DNA of 61,735 nucleotides. It comes from Mesohalobacter salilacus (GTDB taxonomy: Bacteria > Bacteroidota > Bacteroidia > Flavobacteriales > Flavobacteriaceae). The stretch's first letter is position 1. Every line of letters begins with the position of its first letter. Below the pieces are notes generated by a model. That model saw only the letters and a program-made list of their open reading frames with translations, made no database searches and had not been told where the DNA came from. Where the stretch lies: contig RRZV01000003.1 in NCBI GenBank assembly GCA_003931895.1, positions 1-61,735 of the forward strand, in the 5' to 3' direction. Positions 18,071-26,072 of the stretch are shown piece by piece. A program made the position numbers and the translations under genes.

Positions 18071-18100
18071 CAAAAATAAACTTTTTATCTTTAATAACAA
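18071..18100 (-). promoter_or_regulatory. Promoter of the rpsF operon
   Basis: On the minus strand: TTG (18098-18100), exactly 19 bases, then TATTTTTG (18071-18078). This is an exact fit to the Bacteroidota -33/-7 consensus, 26 bp before the rpsF start. It is the best reference promoter in the window. Confidence 0.8.
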
Positions 18101-18200
18101 GCTTTTAAGTCAAATAAAAAAAGGATGCTTTGTGAACTTTTAAAGTAATCGACCTCACCTTTTAAAGCTTTAAGCACAAACTTATTTTCTAATATAGCTA

Positions 18201-18234
18201 AAGGTGTTTTCTGTTCAGGGGCAGAAAACACCTT
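18201..18234. terminator. 13-bp inverted repeat, possible ssb terminator
   Basis: Arms AAGGTGTTTTCTG and CAGAAAACACCTT are perfectly complementary around an 8-base loop. On the minus strand it lies about 70 bp after the ssb stop and upstream of the rpsF promoter. No T-run follows (TAGCTATATT), so if it terminates ssb it is not a textbook terminator; it may act as a 3'-end stabiliser. Confidence 0.4.
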
Positions 18235-18301
18235 CGCCATGGTCTTTTATATAATAAAACTTCAATTCAATATAGAATAAAATTCTATTTAATTTCAAGC
18301 T

Positions 18302-18634
18302 TTACTTCTGTGTCATGACCAGATTGTTACAAACCACTTCAGTCACATAACGCTTATCACCATCTTTAGTTTCATATGAGCGTGTAGTCAGTTTTCCACC
18401 GATAAGCACTTCTTGACCTTTAGTAACGTGATTTTCGATAATATCAGCGGTTTTACCCCAAGCCACGATATTGTGCCAGTCTGTATGTTCTACTTTTTCA
18501 CCTTTAGCGGTGATGTAATAATCGTTGGTAGCTAAACTGAATTTGGCCAGTTTTTTACCAGAATCCAGATTTTTGATTTCCGGATCTTGTCCTAATCTTC
18601 CCATGAGTTGTACTTGGTTACGTAAATTATTCAT
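18302..18634 (-). CDS. ssb: Short single-stranded DNA-binding protein
   Basis: A 110-residue SSB consisting of one OB fold (NQVQLMGRLGQDPEIK, TDWHNIVAWGKTADIIENHVTKGQEVLIGGKL, YVTEVVCNNLVMTQK). A longer start at 18679 adds 15 residues that do not fit the family, so 18634 is chosen. It lacks the Gly/Pro-rich linker and acidic C-terminal tip (DDxPF-like) with which SSB recruits replication and repair partners. It may therefore be a second, specialised SSB, with a full-length copy elsewhere. A small hairpin (TTCCGC/GCGGAA, 18651-18667) lies in its leader. Confidence 0.9.
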   Translation of the reverse strand: MNNLRNQVQLMGRLGQDPEIKNLDSGKKLAKFSLATNDYYITAKGEKVEHTDWHNIVAWGKTADIIENHVTKGQEVLIGGKLTTRSYETKDGDKRYVTEVVCNNLVMTQK

Positions 18635-18986
18635 AATATAAAATTTTCGATTCCGCATTTGGCGGAACAAGTTAAACATAAAACCGATTTAGATTATCCA
18701 AACCAGCGCCGTAACAAAACGACAGGACAAAGATGAAATAGGAGGGAACTTGTATTCGGTAAATAAACATCTACTTTCGTTTACTTATGTTTGTAAACGT
18801 TTGTAAATGGTTAAAAAACAGTAAAACAGTTATTTAATAATTTAGACTATTTTAATGTTTTGTTTAAAAAGTTTTATATTTGTTAGTATTTAAAGAAGTT
18901 GTCAACATGCTATGAAAAAAATTCACTTTAAAATGACAATAAAAGATAAATTGTATTTTTTGTATCTTTGATTAAAGTTTAAAAAT
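18635..18986. other. Intergenic region with antitoxin promoter
   Basis: A 352-bp gap between divergent ssb and the antitoxin gene. TATCTTTG at 18963-18970 (plus strand) is a good -7 box 16 bp before the antitoxin ATG. GTTTGTAAA occurs twice in tandem, offset by 10 bp, at 18789-18807 (one helical turn), a possible regulator site. CATCTTTG on the minus strand at 18728-18735 is a one-mismatch -7 candidate for ssb. No gene is seen. Confidence 0.45.
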
Positions 18987-19229
18987 ATGAATTTAGAAAC
19001 AAGAAAAATATCATTTATTCAAGAATTCTTAAGACTTCAGAATGAGGAGATTGTTAGCGGACTTGAAAAATTTATGCATCAGAGAAAAGCTGAGTTGATT
19101 GATGAAGATATAAAACCAATGACAATGGAGCAATATAACGCTGAAATAGACCAAGCGATGGAAGATTCAAAAAATGGACGAATGATTAAAGCAACGGATT
19201 TAAAGGCTAAAATCCAAAAATGGAATTAG
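18987..19229 (+). CDS. Antitoxin of a ParE/RelE-type module
   Basis: An 80-residue, mostly helical protein (MNLETRKISFIQEFLRLQNEEIVSGLEKFMHQ...) with the tail MTMEQYNAEIDQAMEDSKNGRMIKATDLKAKIQKW, the arrangement seen in Bacteroidota antitoxins that pair with RelE/ParE toxins. Its stop overlaps the toxin start (ATG at 19220) by 10 bp, the usual coupling in such modules. It normally binds and neutralises the toxin and represses its own promoter. The toxin frame is interrupted, but the antitoxin is intact. Confidence 0.8.
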   Translation: MNLETRKISFIQEFLRLQNEEIVSGLEKFMHQRKAELIDEDIKPMTMEQYNAEIDQAMEDSKNGRMIKATDLKAKIQKWN

Positions 19230-19535
19230 AAGTTTATTGGTTAAAACTTGCGGAAAACAAACTTGAAGATATTTACAGCTATTATTCAATCAAAGCAGGT
19301 AAAAGAGTAGCTGAAAAAATTAATTAATGGAATCGTTGACTCCACTATTGGAATTGAAAAGCAACCAAAAATTGGACAAGTTGAAACCAGTTTGAAACAT
19401 AAAGAACAAGAATTTCGATATTTAGTGTTTAAGAATTTCAAAATAGTTTATTGGATAAATTATGACTTTAAGCGTATTGAAATTGCGAATGTTTTTGACA
19501 CGAGACAAGACCCTGATAAAATAAACGAAACGTAA
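19220..19535 (+). pseudogene. ParE/RelE-type toxin with +1 frameshift
   Basis: Two reading phases together give a complete ParE/RelE-family toxin. Phase one (19220-19327) reads MELEVYWLKLAENKLEDIY... and stops after 35 residues; phase two carries the rest, ending in FDTRQDPDKINET at 19535. The break lies at a run of six A (19314-19319). Removing one A gives a continuous 104-residue protein (EKLINGIVDS across the join). It may therefore be a true inactivating mutation, a sequencing error in the homopolymer, or a transcriptional slippage site. It is the second gene of the pair with the antitoxin and directly precedes the first long repeat. Confidence 0.8.
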
Positions 19536-19548
19536 TAAAGCCTGTTGC

Positions 19549-19694
19549 CAACACGAGGCTACCTGCCAGCAGCAGGCTGGTAAGTAATGCTGTATTTTGT
19601 GCTAAATCGAAGTTTTGGTATTTTGTGCTAAATTTGGTGAATGGCTGAAAAGTAATGGCATTTTTGCACAGCACTACATATAGCCCAATACGTT
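19549..19694 (+). repeat. 146-bp cassette-type repeat, copy 1
   Basis: From CAACACGAGGCTACC to TACGTT. It is about 95% identical to 20481-20625. Internally it holds a short palindrome (TACC-T-GCC...GGC-T-GGTA), a 16-bp direct repeat (GTATTTTGTGCTAAAT, twice) and imperfect outer arms (GTAATGCTGT against ACAGCACTAC). The ends approach a YAAC...GTTR core. It follows the toxin-antitoxin pair as a tail would follow a gene cassette. No integrase is in the window. Confidence 0.75.
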
Positions 19695-19759
19695 ACCAGT
19701 AATGCAAGAAAAAATCCAAACAGTTATGAATAGTGAAGATATTTTCGTAAATTAGTATT

Positions 19760-20287
19760 ATGGGAAATTCTTCTGATTTAGGTTTAGATTTTGTAATTGA
19801 TAAGTTAACAAACTCAATTGAAAATGTACAAACTGGTGATAATTTCCCTACTGAAATTTCACTATTGAATTCTGCTGAGATAAAAAATATTACAAAAAAA
19901 AATGGTTGGAATTTTAATTGGAAAGCTGAATTTAAAAAACCAGAAAGAGACATTTTTAAACTAACTATTATTGGAAATCCTAAAATAATTCAAGGTTTAG
20001 TAAGTTTAGAAGTGAAAAAAGACCATGTTTATATGCATTTAATCGAAAGTGCTAAATTTAATATCGGAAAGGATAAAGTATATTTGGGTATTCCAGGGAA
20101 TTTGGTTGCTTTTGCCTGTAAATTGTCATTTCAGAGAGGTGGCGACGGATATGTATCCTTTACTGCAAAAACTAAATTGATTGACCATTATATTGACACA
20201 TTAGGTGCTATTCATTTTGGAGGATATTTAATGGTTATTAGAACCGAATCTGCGTTAAAATTAATAGGAAAATATTTTAAAGAATAA
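19760..20287 (+). CDS. GNAT-like protein of a two-gene cassette
   Basis: A 175-residue soluble protein. The C-terminal half (SLEVKKDHVYMHLIESAKFN, GIPGNLVAFACKLSF, GYVSFTAKTKLIDHYIDTLGA) has the strand-helix pattern of a GNAT acetyltransferase. GIPGNL takes the place of the usual acetyl-CoA loop QxxGxG/A, and an HYIDTLGA segment stands where GNATs have their late helix. The N-terminal part is charged and unrecognised. It is followed 4 bp later by a 57-residue basic protein, and the pair sits between two 146-bp repeats. The assignment to GNAT is an inference from pattern; a toxin or modifying enzyme is possible. Confidence 0.6.
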   Translation: MGNSSDLGLDFVIDKLTNSIENVQTGDNFPTEISLLNSAEIKNITKKNGWNFNWKAEFKKPERDIFKLTIIGNPKIIQGLVSLEVKKDHVYMHLIESAKFNIGKDKVYLGIPGNLVAFACKLSFQRGGDGYVSFTAKTKLIDHYIDTLGAIHFGGYLMVIRTESALKLIGKYFKE

Positions 20288-20291
20288 AATT

Positions 20292-20465
20292 ATGGGATTA
20301 ATAAAAGAACCTTTGGATGTTGACTTCACAGTTGACCCAAGACCATTAACAAAAGCCGAACAAAAAGCAATAAGTGACTTTATTAAAGCTGACAAGGAAA
20401 AACGACTGGCTAAAACCAAACGTATTATAAAACACAAGAAAAAAAGAAATGAAAAAGTAAACTGA
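20292..20465 (+). CDS. 57-residue basic partner protein
   Basis: A small ORF, MGLIKEPLDVDFTVDPRPLTKAEQ at the start and a lysine/arginine-rich end (KRLAKTKRIIKHKKKRNEKVN). The PRPLTKAEQKAISDFIKADK stretch looks like a conserved amphipathic helix, and I have the impression that short proteins of this MGLIxEPxxVDF type recur in Bacteroidota next to GNAT-like genes. It starts 4 bp after the preceding stop, so the two are co-translated. It may be an antitoxin or adaptor for the upstream protein; this is inference from size, charge and coupling. Confidence 0.55.
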   Translation: MGLIKEPLDVDFTVDPRPLTKAEQKAISDFIKADKEKRLAKTKRIIKHKKKRNEKVN

Positions 20466-20480
20466 AAAGAGCACTACTGG

Positions 20481-20625
20481 CAACACGAGGCTACCTGCCA
20501 GCAGCAGGCTGGTAAGTAATGCTGTATGATGTGCTTAATCGAAGTTTTGGTATTTTGTGCTAAATTTGGTGAATGGCTGAAGAGTAATGGCATTTTTGCA
20601 CAGCACTACATATAGCTCAAACGTT
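20481..20625 (+). repeat. 146-bp cassette-type repeat, copy 2
   Basis: The second copy of the element at 19549-19694, in the same orientation, starting 16 bp after the 57-residue ORF. Differences are a few substitutions around TATGATGTGCTTAAT, one A/G change at CTGAAGAG and divergence at the 3' edge (AGCTCAAACGTT). The pair of repeats plus the two ORFs forms a unit of about 930 bp. Confidence 0.75.
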
Positions 20626-20649
20626 TAAATAAACTTTTCTAAAACACCA

Positions 20650-21513
20650 CTACTGACTTATAAGCGTATAAAGCATAAACACCCCAATAGCCATAAACAG
20701 AAATGCAATACTAATTTTAAGTTTATCTTCGGGTAAGATTTTTTGTAGTTTTGGGCCAATTTGTCCGCCAAGTATAACGCCAGGCACGGAAAAGATAACT
20801 AAGTTCACAACTTTTTCTAAGACCGCACCGCCTTCTGTGGCAAATTCATAAAAATGCCCAACAGAAGCTACCAAAACAGTGATAACCACAACAAAAATAG
20901 ATGTCCCAACCGCAACAGGTGTTGGTACTTTACATTTAGCCACCAAATGGTATTCTTGTAATTCGGCAAGACCAACAGATATCATGCCTAAAAAAGCACC
21001 ACCGACGGCGGCAAAAGTGCGTCCCATGCCTTTGTTGCAAACTGTGTATTTATAGGTTTTTCCTGAACTATCGGTTAATTTACTTTCAAAATCCTCTTCA
21101 AATTCTTTTTGGTGTTCGGCTTCTAATTTTTCTTTAATTTCTTTTCGCCAAGACGTGTAGATTTGATAGCCAATAAACAATAATCCCGTAGCAAAAATGG
21201 ATTTTAATATAATTTCCGGTACCAAATCAGCATAATAGCTCCCTAAAATAGCCGCCGGCACTGAAAATAGCAACAGATTTTTAGCCAAGGTAAAATCAAC
21301 TAATCGGGCTTTAAGGTAAGCAATAACACCACTTGTAAAGCCAAACAACTCATTAATTAAGGCTGTTCCTATGGCAATTTTTGCATCAAGTTGTAATGCC
21401 AACATAAATAAAGGCGAAAAAAACACGGCTCCGCCAATACCTGAAGACATAGCAATGGTGGCAATTAAAGCTGAAACAGGGAATAAATACCAGTATTCAA
21501 AAGTGATTTCCAT
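20650..21513 (-). CDS. TauE/SafE-family sulfite/organic anion exporter
   Basis: A 287-residue membrane protein of the TauE/SafE family (COG0730 type) with about seven or eight helices. The family hallmarks are the N-terminal SGIGGAVFFSPLFMLALQLD repeat unit and its second copy in the C-terminal half (GGAFLGMISVGLAELQEYHL, SVPGVILGGQIGPKLQKILP). A charged cytoplasmic loop of about 35 residues (KEIKEKLEAEHQKEFEEDFE) separates the halves. It lies 32 bp downstream of uvrA on the same strand, with a short hairpin (ATAATTGA...TCAATTAT, 21512-21534) in the gap, so it may be read through from uvrA. The substrate is not known. Confidence 0.85.
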   Translation of the reverse strand: MEITFEYWYLFPVSALIATIAMSSGIGGAVFFSPLFMLALQLDAKIAIGTALINELFGFTSGVIAYLKARLVDFTLAKNLLLFSVPAAILGSYYADLVPEIILKSIFATGLLFIGYQIYTSWRKEIKEKLEAEHQKEFEEDFESKLTDSSGKTYKYTVCNKGMGRTFAAVGGAFLGMISVGLAELQEYHLVAKCKVPTPVAVGTSIFVVVITVLVASVGHFYEFATEGGAVLEKVVNLVIFSVPGVILGGQIGPKLQKILPEDKLKISIAFLFMAIGVFMLYTLISQ

Positions 21514-21545
21514 AATTGATTATTTTTCAATTATGAGGTCGAAGC

Positions 21546-24338
21546 TTAAGTGTTCAACTTACTTTTTAAATATTTTGCAGTCAGCGATTGCTTTGATTTT
21601 ATGATTTCTTCTGGCTGTCCGGCAGCCATTAAATGACCTCCATTTTCACCACCTTCAGGACCAAGATCGATGATGTAGTCTGCACATTTTATCAAATCGA
21701 GTTGATGTTCAATGACAACAATAGAATGTCCTTTTTCTATTAAAGCTTCGAATGATTTCAACAGTTTTTTGATATCGTGAAAATGTAAGCCGGTCGTAGG
21801 TTCATCAAAGATAAACAAGGTGTTTTGAGTATTGTGACTTTTGCCGAGAAAGGTAGCGAGTTTAATCCGTTGGGCTTCCCCGCCAGATAGGGTAGAAGAG
21901 CTTTGACCTAAAGCGACATAACCCAATCCAACATCTTGTAGCGGCTGGAGCTTTCTAACAATTTTATTTTCATTGTTTTTTTCAAAAAACTGCATCGCTT
22001 CATCAATACTCATATTGAGAATATCATCAATGTTTTTATCTTCAAACTTCACATCGATGACTTCTGGTTTAAAACGCTTGCCTTGACAAGCATCACATAA
22101 AATATGCACATCGGCCATAAACTGCATTTCAATGGTAATTTCGCCTTCGCCTTGACACTTTTCACAACGCCCACCATCCACATTAAAACTAAAATGTTTG
22201 GCTTTAAAATTTCTGAGTTTAGACAGTTTTTGTTCAGCAAACAAATTTCGGATATCATCGTAAGCCTTAACATAAGTCACAGGATTGGAGCGCGATGAAC
22301 GCCCAATAGGATTTTGGTCGATATATTCAACTTGTTTTAAACTTTTAATGTCGCCTTCTAAGGCATCAAACTGGCCTGTTTTTCTACCGTGAATGCCTAA
22401 AGCTTTACTCAAAGCGGGATATAAAATATTTTTCACCAAAGTACTTTTACCACTTCCAGAAACGCCAGTGATTAAGGTCAACATATTCAGCGGAATATTG
22501 ACATCAATATCTTTTAAATTATTAGCTCGCGCACCTTTAATAAGCAGTTGTTTTTTAATTTGTCGTCTTTGTTTTGGGACTTCAATTTTTTGCCTGTTAC
22601 TTAAATATTGTCCTGTTAAGGAATCTGATTTACAAACCGTTTTGAAATCTCCATAAGCCACAACTTCGCCGCCGTGAACCCCAGCTTCGGGACCAATATC
22701 AATAATTAAATCGGCTTCTTTCATGATATCTTCATCGTGTTCAACCACAATCACGGTGTTACCTAAATCCCTAAGATTTTTTAAAACTCCAATTAAACGT
22801 TCGCCATCACGTGAATGCAAGCCAATAGAGGGTTCGTCTAAAATATACATCGAACCCACCAAACTGCTTCCGAGTGAAGTTGCTAAATTAATGCGTTGCG
22901 ATTCGCCACCTGATAAAGTATTTGATTTTCGGTTGAGTGTTAAATAACTCAAACCGACATCCATCAAAAATTGAAGTCGTGTTGTGATTTCCTTTAAAAG
23001 TCGTTTAGAAACATTTTGATGATGCTCAGATAACGCTATATTTTCAAAGAAATTTAAAACCTTATCTAAAGGTAAATCCACTAATTCTGAAATGCTTTTA
23101 TTTTGAATTTTGACGTAATTGGCTTCAGGTCTTAAGCGTTTTCCTTTGCAAGTTTTGCATTTGGTTTTACCGCGATAACGTGACAATAACACCCGATTTT
23201 GAATTTTATAAGATTTGGCTTCCAGTTTTTTAAAAAATGCATGGAGTCCTGTGAAATATTGATTGCCTTCCCACAGTAACTCTTTTTGTTCGTCAGAGAG
23301 TTTATAGTAAGGTTTATGAACAGGAAAATCAAAATGATGAGCATTGTTAACCAATTGGTCGCGATACCAACTTAAGGAATCGCCTCGCCAAGGATAAATG
23401 GCATTGTCGTAAATACTTAAGCCAGTGTTGGGAATAATCAAATCTTCATCCAGACCTATGACATCGCCGTAGCCTTCACATTCAGGACAAGCGCCATAAG
23501 GATTATTAAAACTAAACAAGTGAATGTTGGGCTCCAAAAATTTCATACCATCACGCTCAAAAACATTACTGAATTTATGTTCTTTTTCAGTTTTAATGTT
23601 TTTTAAGATGATATGACCGTGACCTTCGTAAAATGCGTTTTCAACGGCATCGGCTAAACGGTTGTAAAAATCTTCATTATGTTTAACGACAATTCGGTCA
23701 ACAACTAAGAAAAGGTTTTTCCGAGAAATTCTTTTATTAAGCGCTTCTTCAAGTCTTATCACATCACCTTTAAACATAATTCTACTGAAACCTTGTTTGA
23801 GAAGCACCTCAAGATGATCTTTTATTTTACGTTTTTTATCAATTTCAATAGGGGCGAGGAGAAGGAGTTTTGTTTTTTCTTCAAAGGTTTTAACAGTATC
23901 AATCACATCGGCTACACGGTCTTTTTTGACAGTTTTACCTGAAATAGGCGAGTAGGTTTCGCCAATTCTGGCGTAAAGCAACTTTAGGTAATCGTAAATT
24001 TCTGTGGTTGTACCAACCGTAGAGCGTGGATTGGTGCTGTTGACCTTTTGTTCAATTGCAATAGCAGGCGCAATGCCTTTAATATCATCAACTTTAGGTT
24101 TGTTGAGTTTACCCATGAATTGTCTGGCGTAAGACGATAAACTTTCCACATAACGACGCTGACCTTCGGCGTAAAGCGTGTCAAAGGCCAAACTTGATTT
24201 TCCAGAACCCGATAATCCTGTAATGACAACCAGTTTGTTTCTTGGGATAACAACATCGATATTTTTAAGGTTGTGCATTTTTGCACCCTTGATGATGATG
24301 TTTTTTAATGGACTCAGTTGAGTTGGGTTTTTTGTCAT
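21546..24338 (-). CDS. uvrA: Excinuclease ABC subunit A
   Basis: A 930-residue UvrA, the damage-sensing ATPase of nucleotide excision repair. It has two ABC modules, each with Walker A ([28 protein letters not shown]) and signature ([24 protein letters not shown]). Zinc-finger cysteine pairs are present in [26 protein letters not shown] and CDACQGKRF. Length is normal. A TATATTTG -7 box (24354-24361, minus strand) precedes the gene, without a well-placed -33. Confidence 0.98.
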   Translation of the reverse strand: MTKNPTQLSPLKNIIIKGAKMHNLKNIDVVIPRNKLVVITGLSGSGKSSLAFDTLYAEGQRRYVESLSSYARQFMGKLNKPKVDDIKGIAPAIAIEQKVNSTNPRSTVGTTTEIYDYLKLLYARIGETYSPISGKTVKKDRVADVIDTVKTFEEKTKLLLLAPIEIDKKRKIKDHLEVLLKQGFSRIMFKGDVIRLEEALNKRISRKNLFLVVDRIVVKHNEDFYNRLADAVENAFYEGHGHIILKNIKTEKEHKFSNVFERDGMKFLEPNIHLFSFNNPYGACPECEGYGDVIGLDEDLIIPNTGLSIYDNAIYPWRGDSLSWYRDQLVNNAHHFDFPVHKPYYKLSDEQKELLWEGNQYFTGLHAFFKKLEAKSYKIQNRVLLSRYRGKTKCKTCKGKRLRPEANYVKIQNKSISELVDLPLDKVLNFFENIALSEHHQNVSKRLLKEITTRLQFLMDVGLSYLTLNRKSNTLSGGESQRINLATSLGSSLVGSMYILDEPSIGLHSRDGERLIGVLKNLRDLGNTVIVVEHDEDIMKEADLIIDIGPEAGVHGGEVVAYGDFKTVCKSDSLTGQYLSNRQKIEVPKQRRQIKKQLLIKGARANNLKDIDVNIPLNMLTLITGVSGSGKSTLVKNILYPALSKALGIHGRKTGQFDALEGDIKSLKQVEYIDQNPIGRSSRSNPVTYVKAYDDIRNLFAEQKLSKLRNFKAKHFSFNVDGGRCEKCQGEGEITIEMQFMADVHILCDACQGKRFKPEVIDVKFEDKNIDDILNMSIDEAMQFFEKNNENKIVRKLQPLQDVGLGYVALGQSSSTLSGGEAQRIKLATFLGKSHNTQNTLFIFDEPTTGLHFHDIKKLLKSFEALIEKGHSIVVIEHQLDLIKCADYIIDLGPEGGENGGHLMAAGQPEEIIKSKQSLTAKYLKSKLNT

Positions 24339-24422
24339 AATATCTTAAAAATACAAATATAGAATGACCAATTAAGCTTTGGAGATAGCCAATTGTTAAA
24401 TGTTAAATAATAAATTTAAATT

Positions 24423-24451
24423 TTGGTATTTTAAATAAAATTATATATTTG
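24423..24451 (+). promoter_or_regulatory. Promoter of the ECF sigma factor gene
   Basis: TTG at 24423-24425, an 18-base spacer and TATATTTG at 24444-24451. The leader is about 90 bases and holds a hairpin (TCCCA...TGGGA, 24518-24532) 14 bases before the ATG, which could affect translation. Confidence 0.6.
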
Positions 24452-24546
24452 ACTTTCAAATAAATACAAGGCCTATAGCATAGCATTACTTTTTTAATTA
24501 ATATTTTTTAAAAAAAGTCCCACTCAATGGGATATAAAGTAATGTT

Positions 24547-25137
24547 ATGAAACAACAACAAACTATATCCGAAGCAGAATTAATTAGAAGTTACTTAGAT
24601 GGTAACGAAAATTCGTTATGTCAGCTTATCAATAGACATAAACACAAAATATTTGGATTTATTATCTCAAAAATTCAAGATAGAGATTTAGCCGAAGATG
24701 TTTTTCAAGACACGTTCATAAAAGTAATCAACACTTTAAAACGTGGAAAATACAATGAAGAAGGCAAGTTTTTACCTTGGGTGATGCGAATTGCTCATAA
24801 TTTGGTTATCGACCATTTTAGAAAAAGCAATCGTATGCCAAAATTTGATACGAAAACTGATTTTGATATTTTTTCTGTCATCAAAGATGAAGGTTTAAAT
24901 GTGGAATCTAATTTAATTAAAGATCAAATTGAAGATGATGTTAAATCTTTAGTGAAAGAACTGCCAGACGACCAGAGAGAAGTTTTAGAGATGCGTATTT
25001 ACAACGAATACAGTTTTAAAGAAATAGCTTATAAAACTGATGTAAGTATCAACACAGCCTTAGGTCGTATGCGTTATGCTTTAATCAATTTAAGAAAAAT
25101 AATTGAAGAAAGAAACATCATTTTAACTGAAAAATAA
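24547..25137 (+). CDS. ECF-type RNA polymerase sigma factor
   Basis: A 196-residue sigma-70 family protein with region 2 (DLAEDVFQDTFIKVINTLKRGKYNEEGKFLPWVMRIAHNLVIDHFRK) and region 4 (LPDDQREVLEMRIYNEYSFKEIAYKTDVSINTALGRMRYALINLRK). There is no anti-sigma factor next to it; a 49-residue protein follows instead. This type (region 2 with KRGKYNEEGKF and a C-terminal alternative tail) is common as a single copy in Flavobacteriia. It is preceded by a good promoter and a leader hairpin. Confidence 0.93.
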   Translation: MKQQQTISEAELIRSYLDGNENSLCQLINRHKHKIFGFIISKIQDRDLAEDVFQDTFIKVINTLKRGKYNEEGKFLPWVMRIAHNLVIDHFRKSNRMPKFDTKTDFDIFSVIKDEGLNVESNLIKDQIEDDVKSLVKELPDDQREVLEMRIYNEYSFKEIAYKTDVSINTALGRMRYALINLRKIIEERNIILTEK

Positions 25138-25197
25138 TTCAAAATAAAAACAATAAATTAGTTTAAGAAGCGTTTGTTATTTAAATAAAATTTTTAT

Positions 25198-25347
25198 ATG
25201 GCAAACCTCTACTTAAATCCATCACCAAAAAAAAAGGTGGAAAACTTTGAACCCTCGAAGGAATGTATAGATTTCCTTCTCAACTATTCAAAAGCACTGA
25301 AGGTTATTAACCATAACAATCTTCAATTTGAAAGTATTCAGAATTAG
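25198..25347 (+). CDS. 49-residue follower of the sigma factor
   Basis: A small ORF (MANLYLNPSPKKKVENFEP...) beginning 60 bp after the sigma factor stop, before a shared terminator. It is hydrophilic, with a basic patch PKKKVENFEPSKEC and an amphipathic segment CIDFLLNYSKALKVI. It has no membrane segment and no signal. The position between a sigma factor and its terminator, and normal codon use, support a real gene. It might act on the sigma factor, but nothing in the sequence proves it. Confidence 0.6.
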   Translation: MANLYLNPSPKKKVENFEPSKECIDFLLNYSKALKVINHNNLQFESIQN

Positions 25348-25371
25348 TCTTTATTTGTTAGTTTCATTTTT

Positions 25372-25402
25372 AGCACCCGTTTTACTTTCGGGTGCTTTTT
25401 TT
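25372..25402. terminator. Bidirectional terminator inside the nth 3' end
   Basis: AGCACCCG...CGGGTGCT (8-bp stem, 9-base loop, 25372-25396) followed by seven or more T on the plus strand. It ends the sigma factor transcript. The stem overlaps the last codons of nth on the other strand (stop at 25382-25384), so the nth mRNA ends in the same structure. Confidence 0.85.
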
Positions 25403-26044
25403 GTGATAGGCTTTTATTACAGATTGTCTGCCAATAGTTCTGGTGATAATATCTTTGTCTAAGTCCCAACCTCGAGCTGGACTATATTCTCTGCCGTACC
25501 AAATAATTTGAAGGTGAAGCTTATTCCACAACGCTTTAGGAAATAATCGTTTGGCATCTTTTTCAGTTTGTTTTACGTTTTTTCCTGTTGATAAATTCCA
25601 GCGATACATCAGTCTATGAATATGGGTGTCAACGGGAAAAGCAGGCACACCGAAAGCTTGAGACATCACCACACTTGCCGTTTTATGCCCAACAGCTGGA
25701 AGTGCTTCTAAAGCTTCAAAACTTTGTGGCACTTGCCCGTTGTGTTTTTTAATGAGAATTTCCGATAAGCCATGAATACCTTTAGATTTCATTGGTGATA
25801 AACCGACAGGTTTTATAATTTCTCTGATTTGGTCTACACTTAATTTAACCATATCATAAGGATTATCTGCCTGCTCAAAAAGCAGTGGTGTAATTTGATT
25901 AACTCTAACATCAGTGCTTTGTGCAGAAAGTAAAACTGCAATTAGTAAAGTATATGGATCCTTGTGGTCTAAAGGAATTGGTATTTGTGGATAAATTTCA
26001 TTTAACGTATTTATAACGAAATTTACTTTCTCAGACTTCTTCAT
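25382..26044 (-). CDS. nth: Endonuclease III without iron-sulfur cysteines
   Basis: A 220-residue HhH-GPD DNA glycosylase/AP lyase that removes oxidised pyrimidines. The helix-hairpin-helix LPAVGHKTASVVMSQ carries the catalytic Lys121, and VDTHIHR carries Asp139. The C-terminal region that normally holds C-x6-C-x2-C-x5-C for a [4Fe-4S] cluster reads WYGREYSPARGWDLDKDIITRT with no cysteine, so the cluster is absent. Start 26044 (MKKSEKVNFV) is preferred to 26071 because of family length and a TATTTTTG box at 26061-26068. It is divergent from bcp. Confidence 0.92.
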   Translation of the reverse strand: MKKSEKVNFVINTLNEIYPQIPIPLDHKDPYTLLIAVLLSAQSTDVRVNQITPLLFEQADNPYDMVKLSVDQIREIIKPVGLSPMKSKGIHGLSEILIKKHNGQVPQSFEALEALPAVGHKTASVVMSQAFGVPAFPVDTHIHRLMYRWNLSTGKNVKQTEKDAKRLFPKALWNKLHLQIIWYGREYSPARGWDLDKDIITRTIGRQSVIKAYHKKSTRK

Positions 26045-26072
26045 TTTCTGTAATTTTAAACAAAAATACATT

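Noticed and set aside
19314-19327. Programmed -1 ribosomal frameshift in the toxin gene
   Set aside because: The toxin needs a +1 change, and the A-run in its reading frame does not form an X-XXY-YYZ heptamer in the right phase. Slippage by RNA polymerase or a mutation or sequencing error fits better.
19575-19660. CRISPR-like tandem repeat in the 146-bp element
   Set aside because: Only two 16-bp direct copies (GTATTTTGTGCTAAAT) exist, with no regular spacers and no cas genes.
21371-21604. 77-residue plus-strand ORF opposite the TauE gene
   Set aside because: It is an antisense shadow of tauE and uvrA without a start context or sensible composition.
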